Below are positions 8,913 through 18,949 of a stretch of 64,000 nt of DNA, piece after piece. Each line of letters opens with the position of its first letter. Position 1 is the stretch's first letter. The notes under the pieces are model-generated. The model worked only from the letters and a program-made list of their open reading frames with translations. It was not told the DNA's origin and searched no databases. The stretch spans positions 5,146,001-5,210,000 of the forward strand of contig NZ_CP072600.1 of assembly GCF_019891175.1 (NCBI RefSeq). Direction: 5' to 3'. This DNA is from Leptothermofonsia sichuanensis E412 (GTDB lineage Bacteria; Cyanobacteriota; Cyanobacteriia; Leptolyngbyales; Leptolyngbyaceae). Made by a program: the position numbers and the translations under genes.

Positions 8913-8954
8913 ATCTTGCACCATTCTCAACAAGCCTTGAGAATGGTGCAAGAT
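8913..8954 (+). terminator. Perfect 18-bp stem-loop after the lysine-catabolism operon
   Basis: ATCTTGCACCATTCTCAA (8913-8930) pairs perfectly with 8937-8954 across a 6-nt loop, five bases after the stop of the flavoenzyme gene. The stem is very strong but is not followed by a T run, so it may act as a 3' end stabiliser or a factor-assisted terminator. Confidence 0.7.
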
Positions 8955-9120
8955 TTGAGATAACCCAAGGTGGTTCTGATACCGATTTAAACAGCGGATC
9001 AGACAGATTCCCGATTGAACACTTTGTGCGGTGCGACTTCTAAAATCTAAAATCGCAAATCTAAAATCGCATTTCACGCAGCTTTCACGGTTGCCATTAT
9101 CTCAATTGCCAGATTGCTGC

Positions 9121-12100
9121 TTACGCAGTGCGCCAGTATTTCTGGATTGCGGCAGTGATTGCCAGAATTGCCAGCACAATGTTCAGTATTGATAGACCTG
9201 CAATGGCAGTGAGGGCAAGGTGCAAACGCTGTTTGACCGCCACATGACGCTCCTGCTCCATCTGCAAACGCTGTTCAAGCACACTCCTTAATTTTTCCTC
9301 TGTAGTCAACTGTTGTTGCAACTCAATGCTCCCCTTTTCCTCTGACTGCTTACGCTTGTCACGCTCGCGTTCCAGTTCTTCCACCAACCCGGTCCTGTAC
9401 TGCTGCCGAATGAAACTGACCAGGTAGTCATGCACCAACTGATAGAGGTTAGCAGGGGATTGGGGGATTTCGAACACAAGCCCAGAGCCGACCAGGACTT
9501 CCAGCACCAGGTCGAGTTTATCAAGGTCATGGGTCATGCCCAGATCCACCAGGTCCGCTTCCAGATCGTCGCGAGTTTTGAGGGGGCGAGTGCCATTTTC
9601 GTTGGTGAGCAGGAATAGCAGAATGCGGGCAATGTCTTCGTTTTCGGGGCCACAGTCCCGTACCACGGCCTCCAGGGAACGTTCCACCAGTTTTTCCTTG
9701 GGGCCTTTTTGCCGGTACGCAGCCAGAGTCGTGATGCCTTCTGCCTGGAGTTGGGCACCGACCACCTGAAGTTCGATCGGACGAATTGTCCCCAACTCTT
9801 CCGCCAGGTCATCGACCAGTGCCTCCACCAGGTCATCGTCCAGGTAAAACTGGGCGTGGGCAGTCAAGCTTTTGATCACCGATCGCGCATCTTCAAGGGT
9901 AAAGTCCCCCAGGGGGTAGCGAATATCCTTACTGAGGATGTCGTTGTTGAGGATGTCCAGGTTGGTCAGGCGCTGAAACTCCAGCAGGTAGTGGAGATAG
10001 TCTTCCCGCAAGGAAAGGATGACTTTGACGTAATCCAGGTTGATGCACTCGCTCAGGAAGTTGTAGAAAAGTCGGCGTTTTGAAATCGTTTCGTAGACAA
10101 AGAAGAATTCCTCAAACTGGTCAAAGATGAGGACAGGCAGAAGGCTGGCACTGGTGGCCTGTTGGAGGCGGGAGAGGAGGTCAGGTGAGGGGATAGGGGT
10201 AAGGAGGGAGGAGGGAGGGGTACTGGATTCTTCTCCTTCTGCTTCCGCGTCTTTTTTCCCCACTTCCCCCCCTGGCAAATAACTTGCCAACACGGCCTGC
10301 CAGTCTGTATAGCGGTCTACGACAATGGGTACGGCGATGCGATCGCCAATTACCCTGTCCCTCAAGGCGGGAACCAGTCCGGCACTCACAATTGAGCTTT
10401 TACCGACCCCGGAGGGACCGTGGATCACCGTGAGTTTGTAGTCTCGCCTTTGCAGACGGGCAATCAAACGATTTACATCCTGCTGGCGACCGGAGGCGGC
10501 AATTTCCTGTGCCAGCAGGGTTGTGGCATCGACTGTATCTGGTAATGCCAGAGTCTGCTGTGGCTCCAGACGTAAGGCTCCGACAAAGGCGCGGAAGCCA
10601 AACTGCTGCTCCAGCGATCGCCGTAGCTGCTTGGTGTGAAATGCCTCCCGGTAGTGCTTCTCATCAAAGTAGGATCGTTCCAGAAATTGCAGGATCTGAA
10701 TGTAAAGTTGAGGGTCATTTTGGGGATAGGTCTGATCTCTGGCGGTTTCCAGATGGGCGATCGCCGTGGCTCGTTGCCCCAGGTGGGCTTCTGCCTTTGC
10801 CAGCAGCAGTAAGTACCAGCCGGAATGATAGCGATGGGCAATGTCCAGGCTGGCTTCCAGATGGGGATGGGGATGGTCGTGGTCAGCCAGAATTTGCTCA
10901 GCCGTGTCCAGAAGACGGCGGGCAGCTTCCAGGTGATGTTTTGCCTCTGCCCATTTAGCGTAGTTGATCGCCACTTCGGCCAGAAAGCCGTGGTCCCGTG
11001 CCTGGCGCACCAGGTCCCTGTAAAGCTTGTGCAGCACCAGTGCCTTCCTTGCTAGTTCCCCCAGTTCCGGCCACTGCCCCAACTTTTGCAATACCTCTGC
11101 CTCTGCTGTGATGAACTTGGCAACCAGGTCTTGCCGGTTAATGTGTTCAAATAACTCCCGACTCTGCTGAAAGTAACTATGGGCGCGGCGACAGGCTGGT
11201 TCATAGATCGCTCGTTGCAACACCGCATTGGAACGCCAGAGCAAGCCGAGGTGGACCAGAACACAGGCAGCCCGTTCTGTGTGGGGAGCGGGGCGGAGGG
11301 TATAGGGGATGGGGGGATAGGTGGGGGGAGAGTCAGCAGGGAAGGGAGGCAGGGGTACTTCTTCCCCTTCGCTTCCCTGCCCCTCCCTGTTTCCCTCTCC
11401 TCTCTCCTCTCTCCTCTCTCCTCCCTCCTCTCTCCTCTCTCTTCCCTTCTCTCTTCTCCCTCCTCCCTCCTCCCCCATCCGGCTTCGCCAGAACTCCAGG
11501 CTACGCTCATAGTAATGGCGGGCAGTTTCCAGTTGAGCCTGAGTGTGTGCCTCCTGTCCCAGAAGAAAGTCCAGGTTGGCACGCAGGGCCGGGTCAAGGG
11601 GTTGACCGCTGTTGGTGATGCGGTTGAGGGCAAATTCCAGTTCGGTGCGGCGGAGAGAGTTGGCGGGGGGCGCGGCTACCCAGTTGGGCAAGAAGTATTC
11701 ATCCCCAGAGTCAAGGATTCTGGCAAAGACCCGATTGGTGTGGTCCCGCAGGGAATCGATCAGGTCGGCGATCGCCAGGTCAAATTCAATCACCGTCCCC
11801 CAACTTCTAAAGTCTGGTGCCAGCCGTGATAACCGCTGCAACACCCAGTCATTCACCCACAGCACCAGTGGATATTTCAAATGCTTGGGAAACTCATCCC
11901 GCACCTGATTGGTCGATACCAGAACCGGATCAAGGTGAGTGAGGGATTCTAAGCCGAGGATGAGGAGGGCAGAAGGATCAGGGACCGTGGGGGAGCTATC
12001 GGGGGAGGGGGGAGGGGGGAATGGGGAATGGGGGGTGGACTCTGGACTCGACATTCGGTCCCCTTCTTCCCCACCCGATACCCGGTACCCGGTACCCGGT

Positions 12101-12339
12101 AGCCTGTTCTGAATCATCGTAAACAGGGTGTTAGCTGACTCTGGGAGGGTGATTGTCTGAATTGGGAAGGGGCTGATTTCGTGCAAACGCTGGATCAGGC
12201 GATCGCGCAGGCTGGTGTAATTGCAGCGTGCCAGAATCAGCGAAAACTCTCCCTGGGACAACTGAATCGTGCGCACCAGGGTAGTGAGCGATCGCTCGTT
12301 CAGCGCTTCTGCATCCTGCAACTGCCTTGCATCGGTCAT
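9121..12339 (-). CDS. Large STAND-type NTPase with TPR region and C-terminal membrane helix
   Basis: About 1072 residues. The N-terminal ~230 residues (ILARCNYTSLRDR..., LVLWVNDWVLQRL) look like a degenerate NTPase-like domain found in cyanobacterial partners of small P-loop ATPases. A TPR-like helical region follows, then an nSTAND-type NTPase domain with Walker A GPSGVGKSS (about 10396-10420), Walker B LLPVLIFDQFEE, a helical sensor region, a coiled coil (RERDKRKQSEEKG...) and one C-terminal transmembrane helix (about 9130-9210). The start at 12339 (MTDARQL) is preferred, because an upstream GTG-type extension would be read from a palindromic repeat. Three low-complexity inserts (about 11971-12108, 11275-11480, 10170-10275) look like intergenic DNA captured in frame. 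It follows a P-loop ATPase gene on the same strand. A signalling or defence role is inferred only. Confidence 0.72.
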   Translation of the reverse strand: MTDARQLQDAEALNERSLTTLVRTIQLSQGEFSLILARCNYTSLRDRLIQRLHEISPFPIQTITLPESANTLFTMIQNRLPGTGYRVSGGEEGDRMSSPESTPHSPFPPPPSPDSSPTVPDPSALLILGLESLTHLDPVLVSTNQVRDEFPKHLKYPLVLWVNDWVLQRLSRLAPDFRSWGTVIEFDLAIADLIDSLRDHTNRVFARILDSGDEYFLPNWVAAPPANSLRRTELEFALNRITNSGQPLDPALRANLDFLLGQEAHTQAQLETARHYYERSLEFWRSRMGEEGGGRREKGRERREEGGERREERGEGNREGQGSEGEEVPLPPFPADSPPTYPPIPYTLRPAPHTERAACVLVHLGLLWRSNAVLQRAIYEPACRRAHSYFQQSRELFEHINRQDLVAKFITAEAEVLQKLGQWPELGELARKALVLHKLYRDLVRQARDHGFLAEVAINYAKWAEAKHHLEAARRLLDTAEQILADHDHPHPHLEASLDIAHRYHSGWYLLLLAKAEAHLGQRATAIAHLETARDQTYPQNDPQLYIQILQFLERSYFDEKHYREAFHTKQLRRSLEQQFGFRAFVGALRLEPQQTLALPDTVDATTLLAQEIAASGRQQDVNRLIARLQRRDYKLTVIHGPSGVGKSSIVSAGLVPALRDRVIGDRIAVPIVVDRYTDWQAVLASYLPGGEVGKKDAEAEGEESSTPPSSLLTPIPSPDLLSRLQQATSASLLPVLIFDQFEEFFFVYETISKRRLFYNFLSECINLDYVKVILSLREDYLHYLLEFQRLTNLDILNNDILSKDIRYPLGDFTLEDARSVIKSLTAHAQFYLDDDLVEALVDDLAEELGTIRPIELQVVGAQLQAEGITTLAAYRQKGPKEKLVERSLEAVVRDCGPENEDIARILLFLLTNENGTRPLKTRDDLEADLVDLGMTHDLDKLDLVLEVLVGSGLVFEIPQSPANLYQLVHDYLVSFIRQQYRTGLVEELERERDKRKQSEEKGSIELQQQLTTEEKLRSVLEQRLQMEQERHVAVKQRLHLALTAIAGLSILNIVLAILAITAAIQKYWRTA

Positions 12340-12364
12340 ATAGTCATTCTCAGAGATGAGTCCC

Positions 12365-12396
12365 AGACCTCCGAGGTTTTCAAAACCCGGAGGTCT
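12365..12396. repeat. Palindromic repeat family C, copy 2
   Basis: AGACCTCCGAGGTTTT faces CAAAACCCGGAGGTCT (12365-12396), about 70% shared with the copy at 6012-6044. It lies between the two NTPase genes, directly upstream of the chosen start of the large one. Confidence 0.8.
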
Positions 12397-12456
12397 AAAC
12401 CTGACCAATTAATTTGTTTAACCTGGTTAACTTTCAACTCTCAAACTTCACCCCCC

Positions 12457-13791
12457 TCATTCCCCATTCTGCCGCTTCAACCCGAATCGCGTCTGGTACT
12501 TTTGGGTTTCTTCCAACACTGGATTAATTCCATACCATCCCCCCTGCTCATCCCGATACTCGAAAATAAACATGCTGCGGAGTAGGGCTTGAAACTCAAG
12601 ATCTCCCCGCACGCTCTGCCGTTCGACAACCTGAAAAATCAGTTCCCACTCATTCTCATCGATCGCCCGCTCTAACGAATCCCGCTGTTCCCGAATTACA
12701 GTCTCCAGAACCGCTCTGGAAAAGGGCGGATTGTCCTGACGCAGGCAGTTATACATCAATGCCAGTAAGTTCCTGACATGACCGCCACTGACCAGACAGA
12801 GCCGATCCAGGGTTTCCGGTTCCTGGAAGATTTCGGGAATCAGGATCACCCGCTGCGCTGGTTCAATGCTGGGAAATGCCCGTGCCAGGATCATCTGGCG
12901 CAGAAGCGCCAGTCCCTGTTCGTAAACCTCTCCACTCCGTTTACGGGCAGGAACCATCGGCAGCACCTGGGGGGCAATGCCGCCACCTAACCGCTGGCGC
13001 AGGGTTTCAACTTCATTGGAAAAGACCAGCGCCAGAGGAATGGTATACACCACATGGCAATTTAACCGTGCCAGTTGTTCGCCCCGATCAATGAACAGGT
13101 ATTCGGGCTGGGTACGCCCGGATTGAAGTTGCCGCTGGTCAACGCGATCGAGGTTGTCAATGATTACCACCAATCCCTGTTTGCCCTGTTGCTCGAGCCG
13201 GATTTTCGCCTGCCCCAATAGCTCATCGTTGATCGATTGCAACAGGCTATTGGTACGCGGCTCTATCCGCTGGCGCAGTTGGTCCCGCAGACGGGGGCTG
13301 TCTTTGGTACGGGCAGTAATTTTGGCAATTCCGACTGAAAAATCAACCTGGGAAATGTCAATCGGGGTTTGGAGAATGTCTCCAATTTCGGCAAACAACG
13401 TCCTGAAGTAGTTGGGCTTGATTCGAATGCCGTCTGCTTCCAGGCGTTCACTCACTCGCTGGGCGATCGCCAGCAGGATGTCTGTAATGTCCACATCTGC
13501 CATATCCAGAAGCTGGCTGGACTCAAAGTAGACGACATAAAACCCCTCCTGCTCCAGTTCTGCCTTCAGCCGAAACAGTTCAGTTGATTTGCCACAGCCA
13601 ATGTGTCCAGTGAATAACTGACAGGTCGTTTCATCTGCCCGCAACTGGATCTCCCGCTCCATCAAATGAATCAGGTTCGTACCTCGCACAGGTGCAAAGT
13701 CAATGTAAAACCGCCGTTCGGCGGGATTGTCATAGGCGATCGTCTTACTGGGATTGCAGGCTTTGAAGAAACGGGGAATGTCCAGGGGCAT
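12457..13791 (-). CDS. P-loop ATPase (STAND/AAA-like), partner of the downstream STAND protein
   Basis: 444 residues. The P-loop is GHIGCGKST (residues 62-70) and Walker B is LVVIIDNLDRVD (207-218), with an N-terminal RFYIDFAPVRG segment. A downstream arginine/lysine region (MVPARKRSG) may serve as a sensor, and a winged-helix-like C-terminal part follows. Three consecutive ATGs sit at 13797, 13794 and 13791. The last has the best spacing from the AGGAG ribosome site (6 nt) and is chosen. The first overlaps the stop of the Ca2+-ATPase gene as ATGA, implying translational coupling. The pairing with a large TPR/nSTAND protein recurs in cyanobacteria as far as I recall; its function is not established. 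Confidence 0.75.
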   Translation of the reverse strand: MPLDIPRFFKACNPSKTIAYDNPAERRFYIDFAPVRGTNLIHLMEREIQLRADETTCQLFTGHIGCGKSTELFRLKAELEQEGFYVVYFESSQLLDMADVDITDILLAIAQRVSERLEADGIRIKPNYFRTLFAEIGDILQTPIDISQVDFSVGIAKITARTKDSPRLRDQLRQRIEPRTNSLLQSINDELLGQAKIRLEQQGKQGLVVIIDNLDRVDQRQLQSGRTQPEYLFIDRGEQLARLNCHVVYTIPLALVFSNEVETLRQRLGGGIAPQVLPMVPARKRSGEVYEQGLALLRQMILARAFPSIEPAQRVILIPEIFQEPETLDRLCLVSGGHVRNLLALMYNCLRQDNPPFSRAVLETVIREQRDSLERAIDENEWELIFQVVERQSVRGDLEFQALLRSMFIFEYRDEQGGWYGINPVLEETQKYQTRFGLKRQNGE

Positions 13792-13793
13792 CA

Positions 13794-16715
13794 TCATCTC
13801 CTTTCGCCCTTCCTGCGAGTTGAGAACCGGATTGCCCATTTTTCCAGTTCGATCGCCCAAAAGCCGATCGTACTGGCAGCCAGGCTCAAACCGAGGGCAG
13901 GAGCAGACAGTGCTTGAGTTTTGAAGATTGCCTGGAGCCAGGGGACGTAAATCACCGCCATTTGTAGACCAAAGGTGAGTATAACTGCAACCAGCATAGG
14001 AATGTTGCTGGTCAACCCAATGCTCACCAGGGAGTCTCGCTCTGATCGCATCGCCAGTGCCAGACTCATGCGGGAAAATGCCAGCGTCACAAAGATCATG
14101 GTTTGCCAGTTGGTCTGTCCGGCGGACCACAGTTCGTAGCCCAGAAACAGCAGGACTAAACCCACCAGTAGCCCAACCCAGACAATATCTCTCGCCACAC
14201 CCCGACCAAAAATGTTCTCATTGGGACGGTAAGGGGGACGCTGCATCGTTTCCTGCTCAGCAGGCTCTACACTGAGGGCGATCGCCAGTAGCCCATCCGC
14301 CAGCAGATTAATCCACAAAATCTGAAGCGGCAACAGGGGCAGGGGCATTGCCAGAAAGGGAGCCAGCAACATTATCCAGACACCGCTGGCGTTGCCCGTC
14401 ATGCTGTACTTAATGAACTTGCGGATATTGTCATAAATGACTCTGCCCTCTTCCACCGCTGCCACAATCGTGGCGAAGTTGTCATCCAGCAGCACCATAT
14501 CCGCGGCTTCCTTGGCAACATCAGTTCCGGCAATACCCATTGCCACACCAATATCTGCCTTTTTTAAGGCGGGAGCATCATTCACCCCATCCCCCGTCAT
14601 GGCCACAATATGCCCCCGCGCCTGGAGTGCCTGCACAATTTTGAGCTTCTGCTGGGGAGACACCCTAGCATAGATCGGCACACTTTCTACGCGCTCTTCT
14701 AACTCCTGGAGTGAGAGCTGGTTTAAGTCCTTACCAGTCAGCAAATGTTGATTGGCAGAAATCCCTAATTCTTGGGCAATGTGTTGAGCCATTAAGGGGT
14801 GGTCCCCCGTAATCATGACCGGGCGAATTCCCGCCTGCCGACAGGTCTGCACCGCTGCCGCCACCTCCGGGCGAGCAGGGTCCCACATCCCAATCAGTCC
14901 TAAAAACACCAGCTCTCGTTCCACTTCCGCTTCCTGGAGTGCCTCTGGCACTGCTTTAAGCCAGCGGAAAGCTGCCCCCAACACCCGCATTCCCGTTTGT
15001 GCCAGCTCATCGTTAGCCGTCTGGATTCGAGCTTGCCAGGTGACATCTAGAGGAACCACGCCCTCCGGCGTCCAAACCTGGGTGCACACCGCCAACAGGT
15101 TGGCGACAGAGCCTTTGGTGAAAGCCAGGTAAGACGGGAGAGAAGAATCGGGGAGCGGGTATGGAGGATCGAGGAGTGAAATTTTATCTCCTGTCCTTTG
15201 TAGCCTGTAGCCTGCCCCCTGACGACCGCTGCCCACCCAATGAATCGTCGTCATGCGGGTGCGATCGGAGTCAAAGGGAACCTCAGCGACCCGGGGAAAT
15301 TGCCGCTCCAGATCCAGCTTATGCAATCCCAGGCGGGCAGCAGCAGTAACCAGCGCAATTTCAGTGGGGTCGCCCAGTGCCGTTGCCAGGTCTGACCCAT
15401 TCGGGCGGGACAGTAGAGTATTGTTGCAAAGCGTGGCGGCGGTGAGCAGCAAGGTGGGTAGGGAATGTTCCTGGGAACCATTCCTTTCTGGAGAGGCCCG
15501 GCTGGCATCCGCTGAATCTGCCTTATCTGAATCAGTATCTTCTGAATCAGCACCCTCTGAACTGGAGATATCTAAATCCACGTTCTCTGGATTCAAGCTC
15601 TCTGGATTCAAGTTCTCTGGATTCAAGCTTTCTGGATTCGCTGCTTGGGAAAGCAGGTCTTCTAAATTGATCCGTTGACCGGCACCTTCCAGGGTAACGA
15701 CCGTCATTCGATTTTCGGTCAGGGTACCCGTCTTATCAGAACAGATGACCGTGACTGAACCCAGGGTTTCCACTGCGGGCAACTGCCGGATCAGAGCCTG
15801 ATGCTTTAACATGCGCTGGGAGCCGATCGCCAGCGCAATGGTCACAACTGCTGGCAGGCCCTCTGGAATCACGGCAACGGCGAGACTGACAGCCGTCAGA
15901 ATCATCAGGTGGACGGGTTCTCCCCGCAGCAGTCCCAGCCCAAACAGGATAGTCACCAGGGCAAGCGTGGCGATCGCCAGCTTCTGCCCCAACTGCTCCA
16001 GACGCTTCTGTAAAGGGGTTGGTTCGGACTCCAGGGTTTGAATGGCATCCGTAATCTTACCCAACTGGGTATTCATGCCAGTTTCAACAACCACAGCCTG
16101 CCCTCGTCCGGCTGTAATCACTGTGCCGGTATAGACCATACTGTGGTGGTCACCCAGGGCAAGATCGTCCCCAACTACCGCCGCCGTTTGTTTCTCAACA
16201 GGTTCCGACTCCCCCGTAAAGGCTGATTCCTGCACTCGCAGGTTAACACTCTTCAGCAATCGGCTATCTGCTGGAACCAGTTCTCCAGTTTCCAGCATGA
16301 CAATATCTCCGGGGACCAGTTGAGATGCCAGAACCTCCTGCCAGCAGGCTTCTCGAAGGACTTTAACCTTTGGGACTGTCAGCTTTTTTAATGCTGCAAA
16401 GGCTTGCCCGGCGCGGCGTTCCTGACTGACTCCCAGAATGGCATTAAACCCCACGATCGCCAGAATGGCTGCCGTATCTTTGTAGTCACCCAGCCCGGCT
16501 GAAATCATCGCGGCGGCAATCAAAACCAGCACGGCTGTCGCTGTTAACTGCTCCCACACCATGACCCAGAGACTTTTAGGCGGTTGTTCAGTCAGTTCAT
16601 TCGTCCCATACTGCTCTAAACGACGGTTAACCTCTTCCTGGGTTAGTCCAGAAACCGCATCTGTTTCCAGTTTTTGCAAGACCTGGGCTGGATCAAGTTG
16701 GTACCAGTTATTCAT
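13794..16715 (-). CDS. Cation-transporting P-type ATPase, PacL/SERCA-like Ca2+ pump
   Basis: 973-residue P2-type ATPase. It has the actuator TGES (167-170), the transmembrane ion-site [14 protein letters not shown] (283-296), and the phosphorylated Asp327 in SDKTGTLT. The hinge [17 protein letters not shown] and a C-terminal six-helix bundle follow. Glu and Asn positions in the membrane motifs fit the Ca2+ (or Mn2+) pumps of the PacL group. Two insertions in the nucleotide-binding domain are unusual. Residues about 360-412 contain a repeat of Asn-Pro-Glu-x-Leu. Residues about 496-528 read like translated intergenic low-complexity DNA. The gene ends in an ATGA overlap with the P-loop ATPase, so pump and NTPases are likely made together. 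Confidence 0.9.
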   Translation of the reverse strand: MNNWYQLDPAQVLQKLETDAVSGLTQEEVNRRLEQYGTNELTEQPPKSLWVMVWEQLTATAVLVLIAAAMISAGLGDYKDTAAILAIVGFNAILGVSQERRAGQAFAALKKLTVPKVKVLREACWQEVLASQLVPGDIVMLETGELVPADSRLLKSVNLRVQESAFTGESEPVEKQTAAVVGDDLALGDHHSMVYTGTVITAGRGQAVVVETGMNTQLGKITDAIQTLESEPTPLQKRLEQLGQKLAIATLALVTILFGLGLLRGEPVHLMILTAVSLAVAVIPEGLPAVVTIALAIGSQRMLKHQALIRQLPAVETLGSVTVICSDKTGTLTENRMTVVTLEGAGQRINLEDLLSQAANPESLNPENLNPESLNPENVDLDISSSEGADSEDTDSDKADSADASRASPERNGSQEHSLPTLLLTAATLCNNTLLSRPNGSDLATALGDPTEIALVTAAARLGLHKLDLERQFPRVAEVPFDSDRTRMTTIHWVGSGRQGAGYRLQRTGDKISLLDPPYPLPDSSLPSYLAFTKGSVANLLAVCTQVWTPEGVVPLDVTWQARIQTANDELAQTGMRVLGAAFRWLKAVPEALQEAEVERELVFLGLIGMWDPARPEVAAAVQTCRQAGIRPVMITGDHPLMAQHIAQELGISANQHLLTGKDLNQLSLQELEERVESVPIYARVSPQQKLKIVQALQARGHIVAMTGDGVNDAPALKKADIGVAMGIAGTDVAKEAADMVLLDDNFATIVAAVEEGRVIYDNIRKFIKYSMTGNASGVWIMLLAPFLAMPLPLLPLQILWINLLADGLLAIALSVEPAEQETMQRPPYRPNENIFGRGVARDIVWVGLLVGLVLLFLGYELWSAGQTNWQTMIFVTLAFSRMSLALAMRSERDSLVSIGLTSNIPMLVAVILTFGLQMAVIYVPWLQAIFKTQALSAPALGLSLAASTIGFWAIELEKWAIRFSTRRKGERR

Positions 16716-17011
16716 AGGCGAATCAACAAGCTTGTTTAAAGCATGAAAGAGTTGCTTAGAAAACAGCCTTCGTTGTTACAGAGGTTAATGATGAGCTTGA
16801 ACCTTTTGGGCATCCAGTCCGTCTATTTGTTCAAGTTGTTCAAGACAGAGACGCTTTCCAGGTGCACTGGAGGCAGAGCTTCTAAACCTCCATTCCAGGC
16901 TAGAAGCCTGGAACAAGGCAACCAACAACTAATAACTAAACAACTAACAACTAACAATTTCTCCTATCTCTGTCCCCTGTCCCCTATCTCCTGTATTCAT
17001 GAGGAACATCG

Positions 17012-17770
17012 ATGCTGGCTTACCAGGTTGCCCTATCCAATTTTGTAAGAAACCCGGTTCAACCTGTTGAATGGCTTGAACACTGTAGAACCCTTGACAC
17101 GCCTGAGGCGATCGCAGTCAAAAACTTAGGAATAGTACTGGGCACTGCCAGTGAGCCATTTCAGGCATTGCAAGGCATTGATCTGACAGTACAGTCGGGC
17201 ACCATCCAACTTTTGATGGGACCCTCTGGCTCTGGTAAAACCACGTTGCTATCCATTCTGGCGGGGTTGCTGACTCCCACCCAGGGTAGTGTGCATCTGT
17301 TGGGGCAGGAAATTACTGCCATGTCCAAAGCGCAGTTAGCCCGGTTTCGGTTGGAAAACCTGGGGTTTATTTTTCAAGACTTCAATCTGTTTCCAGCCTT
17401 AACAGCCCTGGAAAATATTGAAGTGGCTCTGAATATCAAAGGAATTCGCGGTGCAAAAGCCCGCAAACAGGCCCAATCTCTCCTGGATCAGGTGGGATTG
17501 ACAGACAAAGCCAGACAGTTACCGCGTAACCTCTCAGGTGGGCAGAAACAGCGGGTGGCGATCGCCCGTGCCCTGGCAGGCAATCCCAGGCTGATCCTGG
17601 CAGACGAACCCACCGCCTCCCTCGACTCCCACAACGGCCATAGTGTCATTGAAATGCTGCGCCAGTTGGCGAAGGAACAGGGACGGACTGTTCTTATTGT
17701 CACCCACGATCCGCGTATCCTGGATGTTGCTGATCAGGTTGCCTATCTAGAAGATGGTAAATTAACCTAG
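17012..17770 (+). CDS. ABC transporter ATP-binding protein, DevA/MacB-like
   Basis: 252 residues. Walker A GPSGSGKT (70-77), Q-loop FIFQDFNLFPAL, signature LSGGQKQR (174-181), Walker B LILADEP (194-200) and the H-loop VTHD are all present. Sequence features match the LolD/MacB/DevA branch, whose members power export through DevBC-type adaptor/permease pairs. No DevB or DevC gene is adjacent, so it is an orphan subunit that must pair with proteins encoded elsewhere. A GAGGAA ribosome site lies 7 nt before the ATG. The first ~35 residues precede the conserved domain and may be an extension. Confidence 0.85.
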   Translation: MLAYQVALSNFVRNPVQPVEWLEHCRTLDTPEAIAVKNLGIVLGTASEPFQALQGIDLTVQSGTIQLLMGPSGSGKTTLLSILAGLLTPTQGSVHLLGQEITAMSKAQLARFRLENLGFIFQDFNLFPALTALENIEVALNIKGIRGAKARKQAQSLLDQVGLTDKARQLPRNLSGGQKQRVAIARALAGNPRLILADEPTASLDSHNGHSVIEMLRQLAKEQGRTVLIVTHDPRILDVADQVAYLEDGKLT

Positions 17771-17907
17771 TCCATTCCAACCCGATAGCCCCAGATATCA
17801 GGCATCGTCAGTATCAAGAGTACTCTATTCACGGAAGACTCTACCGACACCAACAACTGCCCTTCCCACCCCTCACTCCTCACTTCTCACCCCTCACTTC
17901 TCACTCC

Positions 17908-18225
17908 TCACCCCTCTCCGGCCTCCGCCAGCAGCCCATCCAGTTTTCCTTCAGAATCCAACTGATAAAGATCATTACAGCCACCAATATGGCGCTGGTT
18001 AATGAAAATTTGAGGAACCGTGCGACGCCCGTTCGCCCGTTGAGCCATTCTGACCCTGGCGGCTCCATTTCCATCAATTTTGTACTCGGTAAAGTTTACC
18101 CCCTTCCACCACAACAGCATCTTGGCGCGGATGCAGTAGGGGCAGGTTTGCCAGGTGTAAATTTCAACCTGGGCTTTTACCTGTTCAGGATGTCTCCCCA
18201 GCAGAGAGTTAAGGGACTTTAACAT
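17908..18225 (-). CDS. grxC: Glutaredoxin 3
   Basis: 105-residue dithiol glutaredoxin with active site CPYC (Cys28, Cys31), cis-Pro region RTVPQIFINQ and the glutathione-binding GGCNDL. It reduces disulfides and glutathione mixed disulfides using GSH. The N-terminus has about 15 extra residues before the first strand (VEIYTW), so initiation slightly downstream cannot be excluded, but no better ATG is seen. Confidence 0.92.
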   Translation of the reverse strand: MLKSLNSLLGRHPEQVKAQVEIYTWQTCPYCIRAKMLLWWKGVNFTEYKIDGNGAARVRMAQRANGRRTVPQIFINQRHIGGCNDLYQLDSEGKLDGLLAEAGEG

Positions 18226-18369
18226 GATGAGACTACCTGGTAAGCGTTTTGGAAACAGGGTGTTCTCAGATTTTATCTGGTTTCAAGAGTGATTAAAGAG
18301 GGGTGACAGCAAACATGCAGGCAACGGTTTCCTGTTCGCTTACGCTCATCCACCATTTCCCAGATCTCT

Positions 18370-18927
18370 TCATTCAAGGTTCTGAACAATCTGTAGCAGA
18401 CATCGATCCAGGGCTTTGCCCGTTGCCAGTAAGTGCTTGACCTGATTGAACCCTACCCACTGCCATTCAGACTCATATTCCTCCGGACTGAGGACTAATT
18501 GCTCCTTTTCCATGTCTGACAGGTCAACCTGATAGGTCAAATTGATACTGTGAGAGCCATTGTTCATCGGTTCCTGGTCGCGCAAGGCAAAACAGGTGGA
18601 ATAGGCTCCAATGTAGCGAAAGCGTTCAGGTGACAGATCTGTTAATTGGGCTTCCTCAGTTGCTTTTCTTCTGGCGGCATCCAGGGGGCTTTCTCCCGCT
18701 ATGATTCTGCCACCCACAATCCACCAGGATTTTCTTGGGTAGCGGTTGCGTTTTGCCAACAAGAGCTGACGGTTGCAGGTAAAAGCCAGATCCACACACG
18801 TAAACACTATGTAGTCCAGGGCGGTGGCATAGGCTGTGGCGGGCATCCTGTCCCCGGGTTTAACTGGATTTATCCGCCCTTCTTCTTCAAAATGAGGAAC
18901 GTGAGATTGAGTCATTACTATGTTCAA
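18370..18927 (-). CDS. NUDIX hydrolase
   Basis: 185 residues with a complete Nudix box beginning at residue 73 (GRIIAGES...RKATEEAQL), giving the Mg2+-binding Glu pair. The flanking fold (LLLAKRNRYPRKSWWIVGG) is typical of nucleotide-diphosphate hydrolases. Its substrate cannot be predicted. It starts 22 nt after the stop of a small membrane-protein gene on the same strand, so the two may be co-transcribed. Confidence 0.85.
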   Translation of the reverse strand: MNIVMTQSHVPHFEEEGRINPVKPGDRMPATAYATALDYIVFTCVDLAFTCNRQLLLAKRNRYPRKSWWIVGGRIIAGESPLDAARRKATEEAQLTDLSPERFRYIGAYSTCFALRDQEPMNNGSHSINLTYQVDLSDMEKEQLVLSPEEYESEWQWVGFNQVKHLLATGKALDRCLLQIVQNLE

Positions 18928-18949
18928 GCCAGTGAAGGACTCCTGATGG

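Noticed and set aside
11380-11480. Regular CTCTCCTCT repeats, considered as a CRISPR-like or regulatory array
   Set aside because: The period is irregular, there are no unique spacers, and the stretch lies inside the reading frame of the STAND protein; it is a low-complexity purine/pyrimidine tract.
11179-11829. 216-codon plus-strand frame
   Set aside because: Antisense to the TPR/STAND gene and mostly Ser/Pro/Leu repeats produced by the CTCTCC tract.
16743-17048. 101-codon plus-strand frame before the DevA-like gene
   Set aside because: Composition resembles translated intergenic DNA (includes a CCAGG inverted repeat), and it runs into the next gene out of frame.
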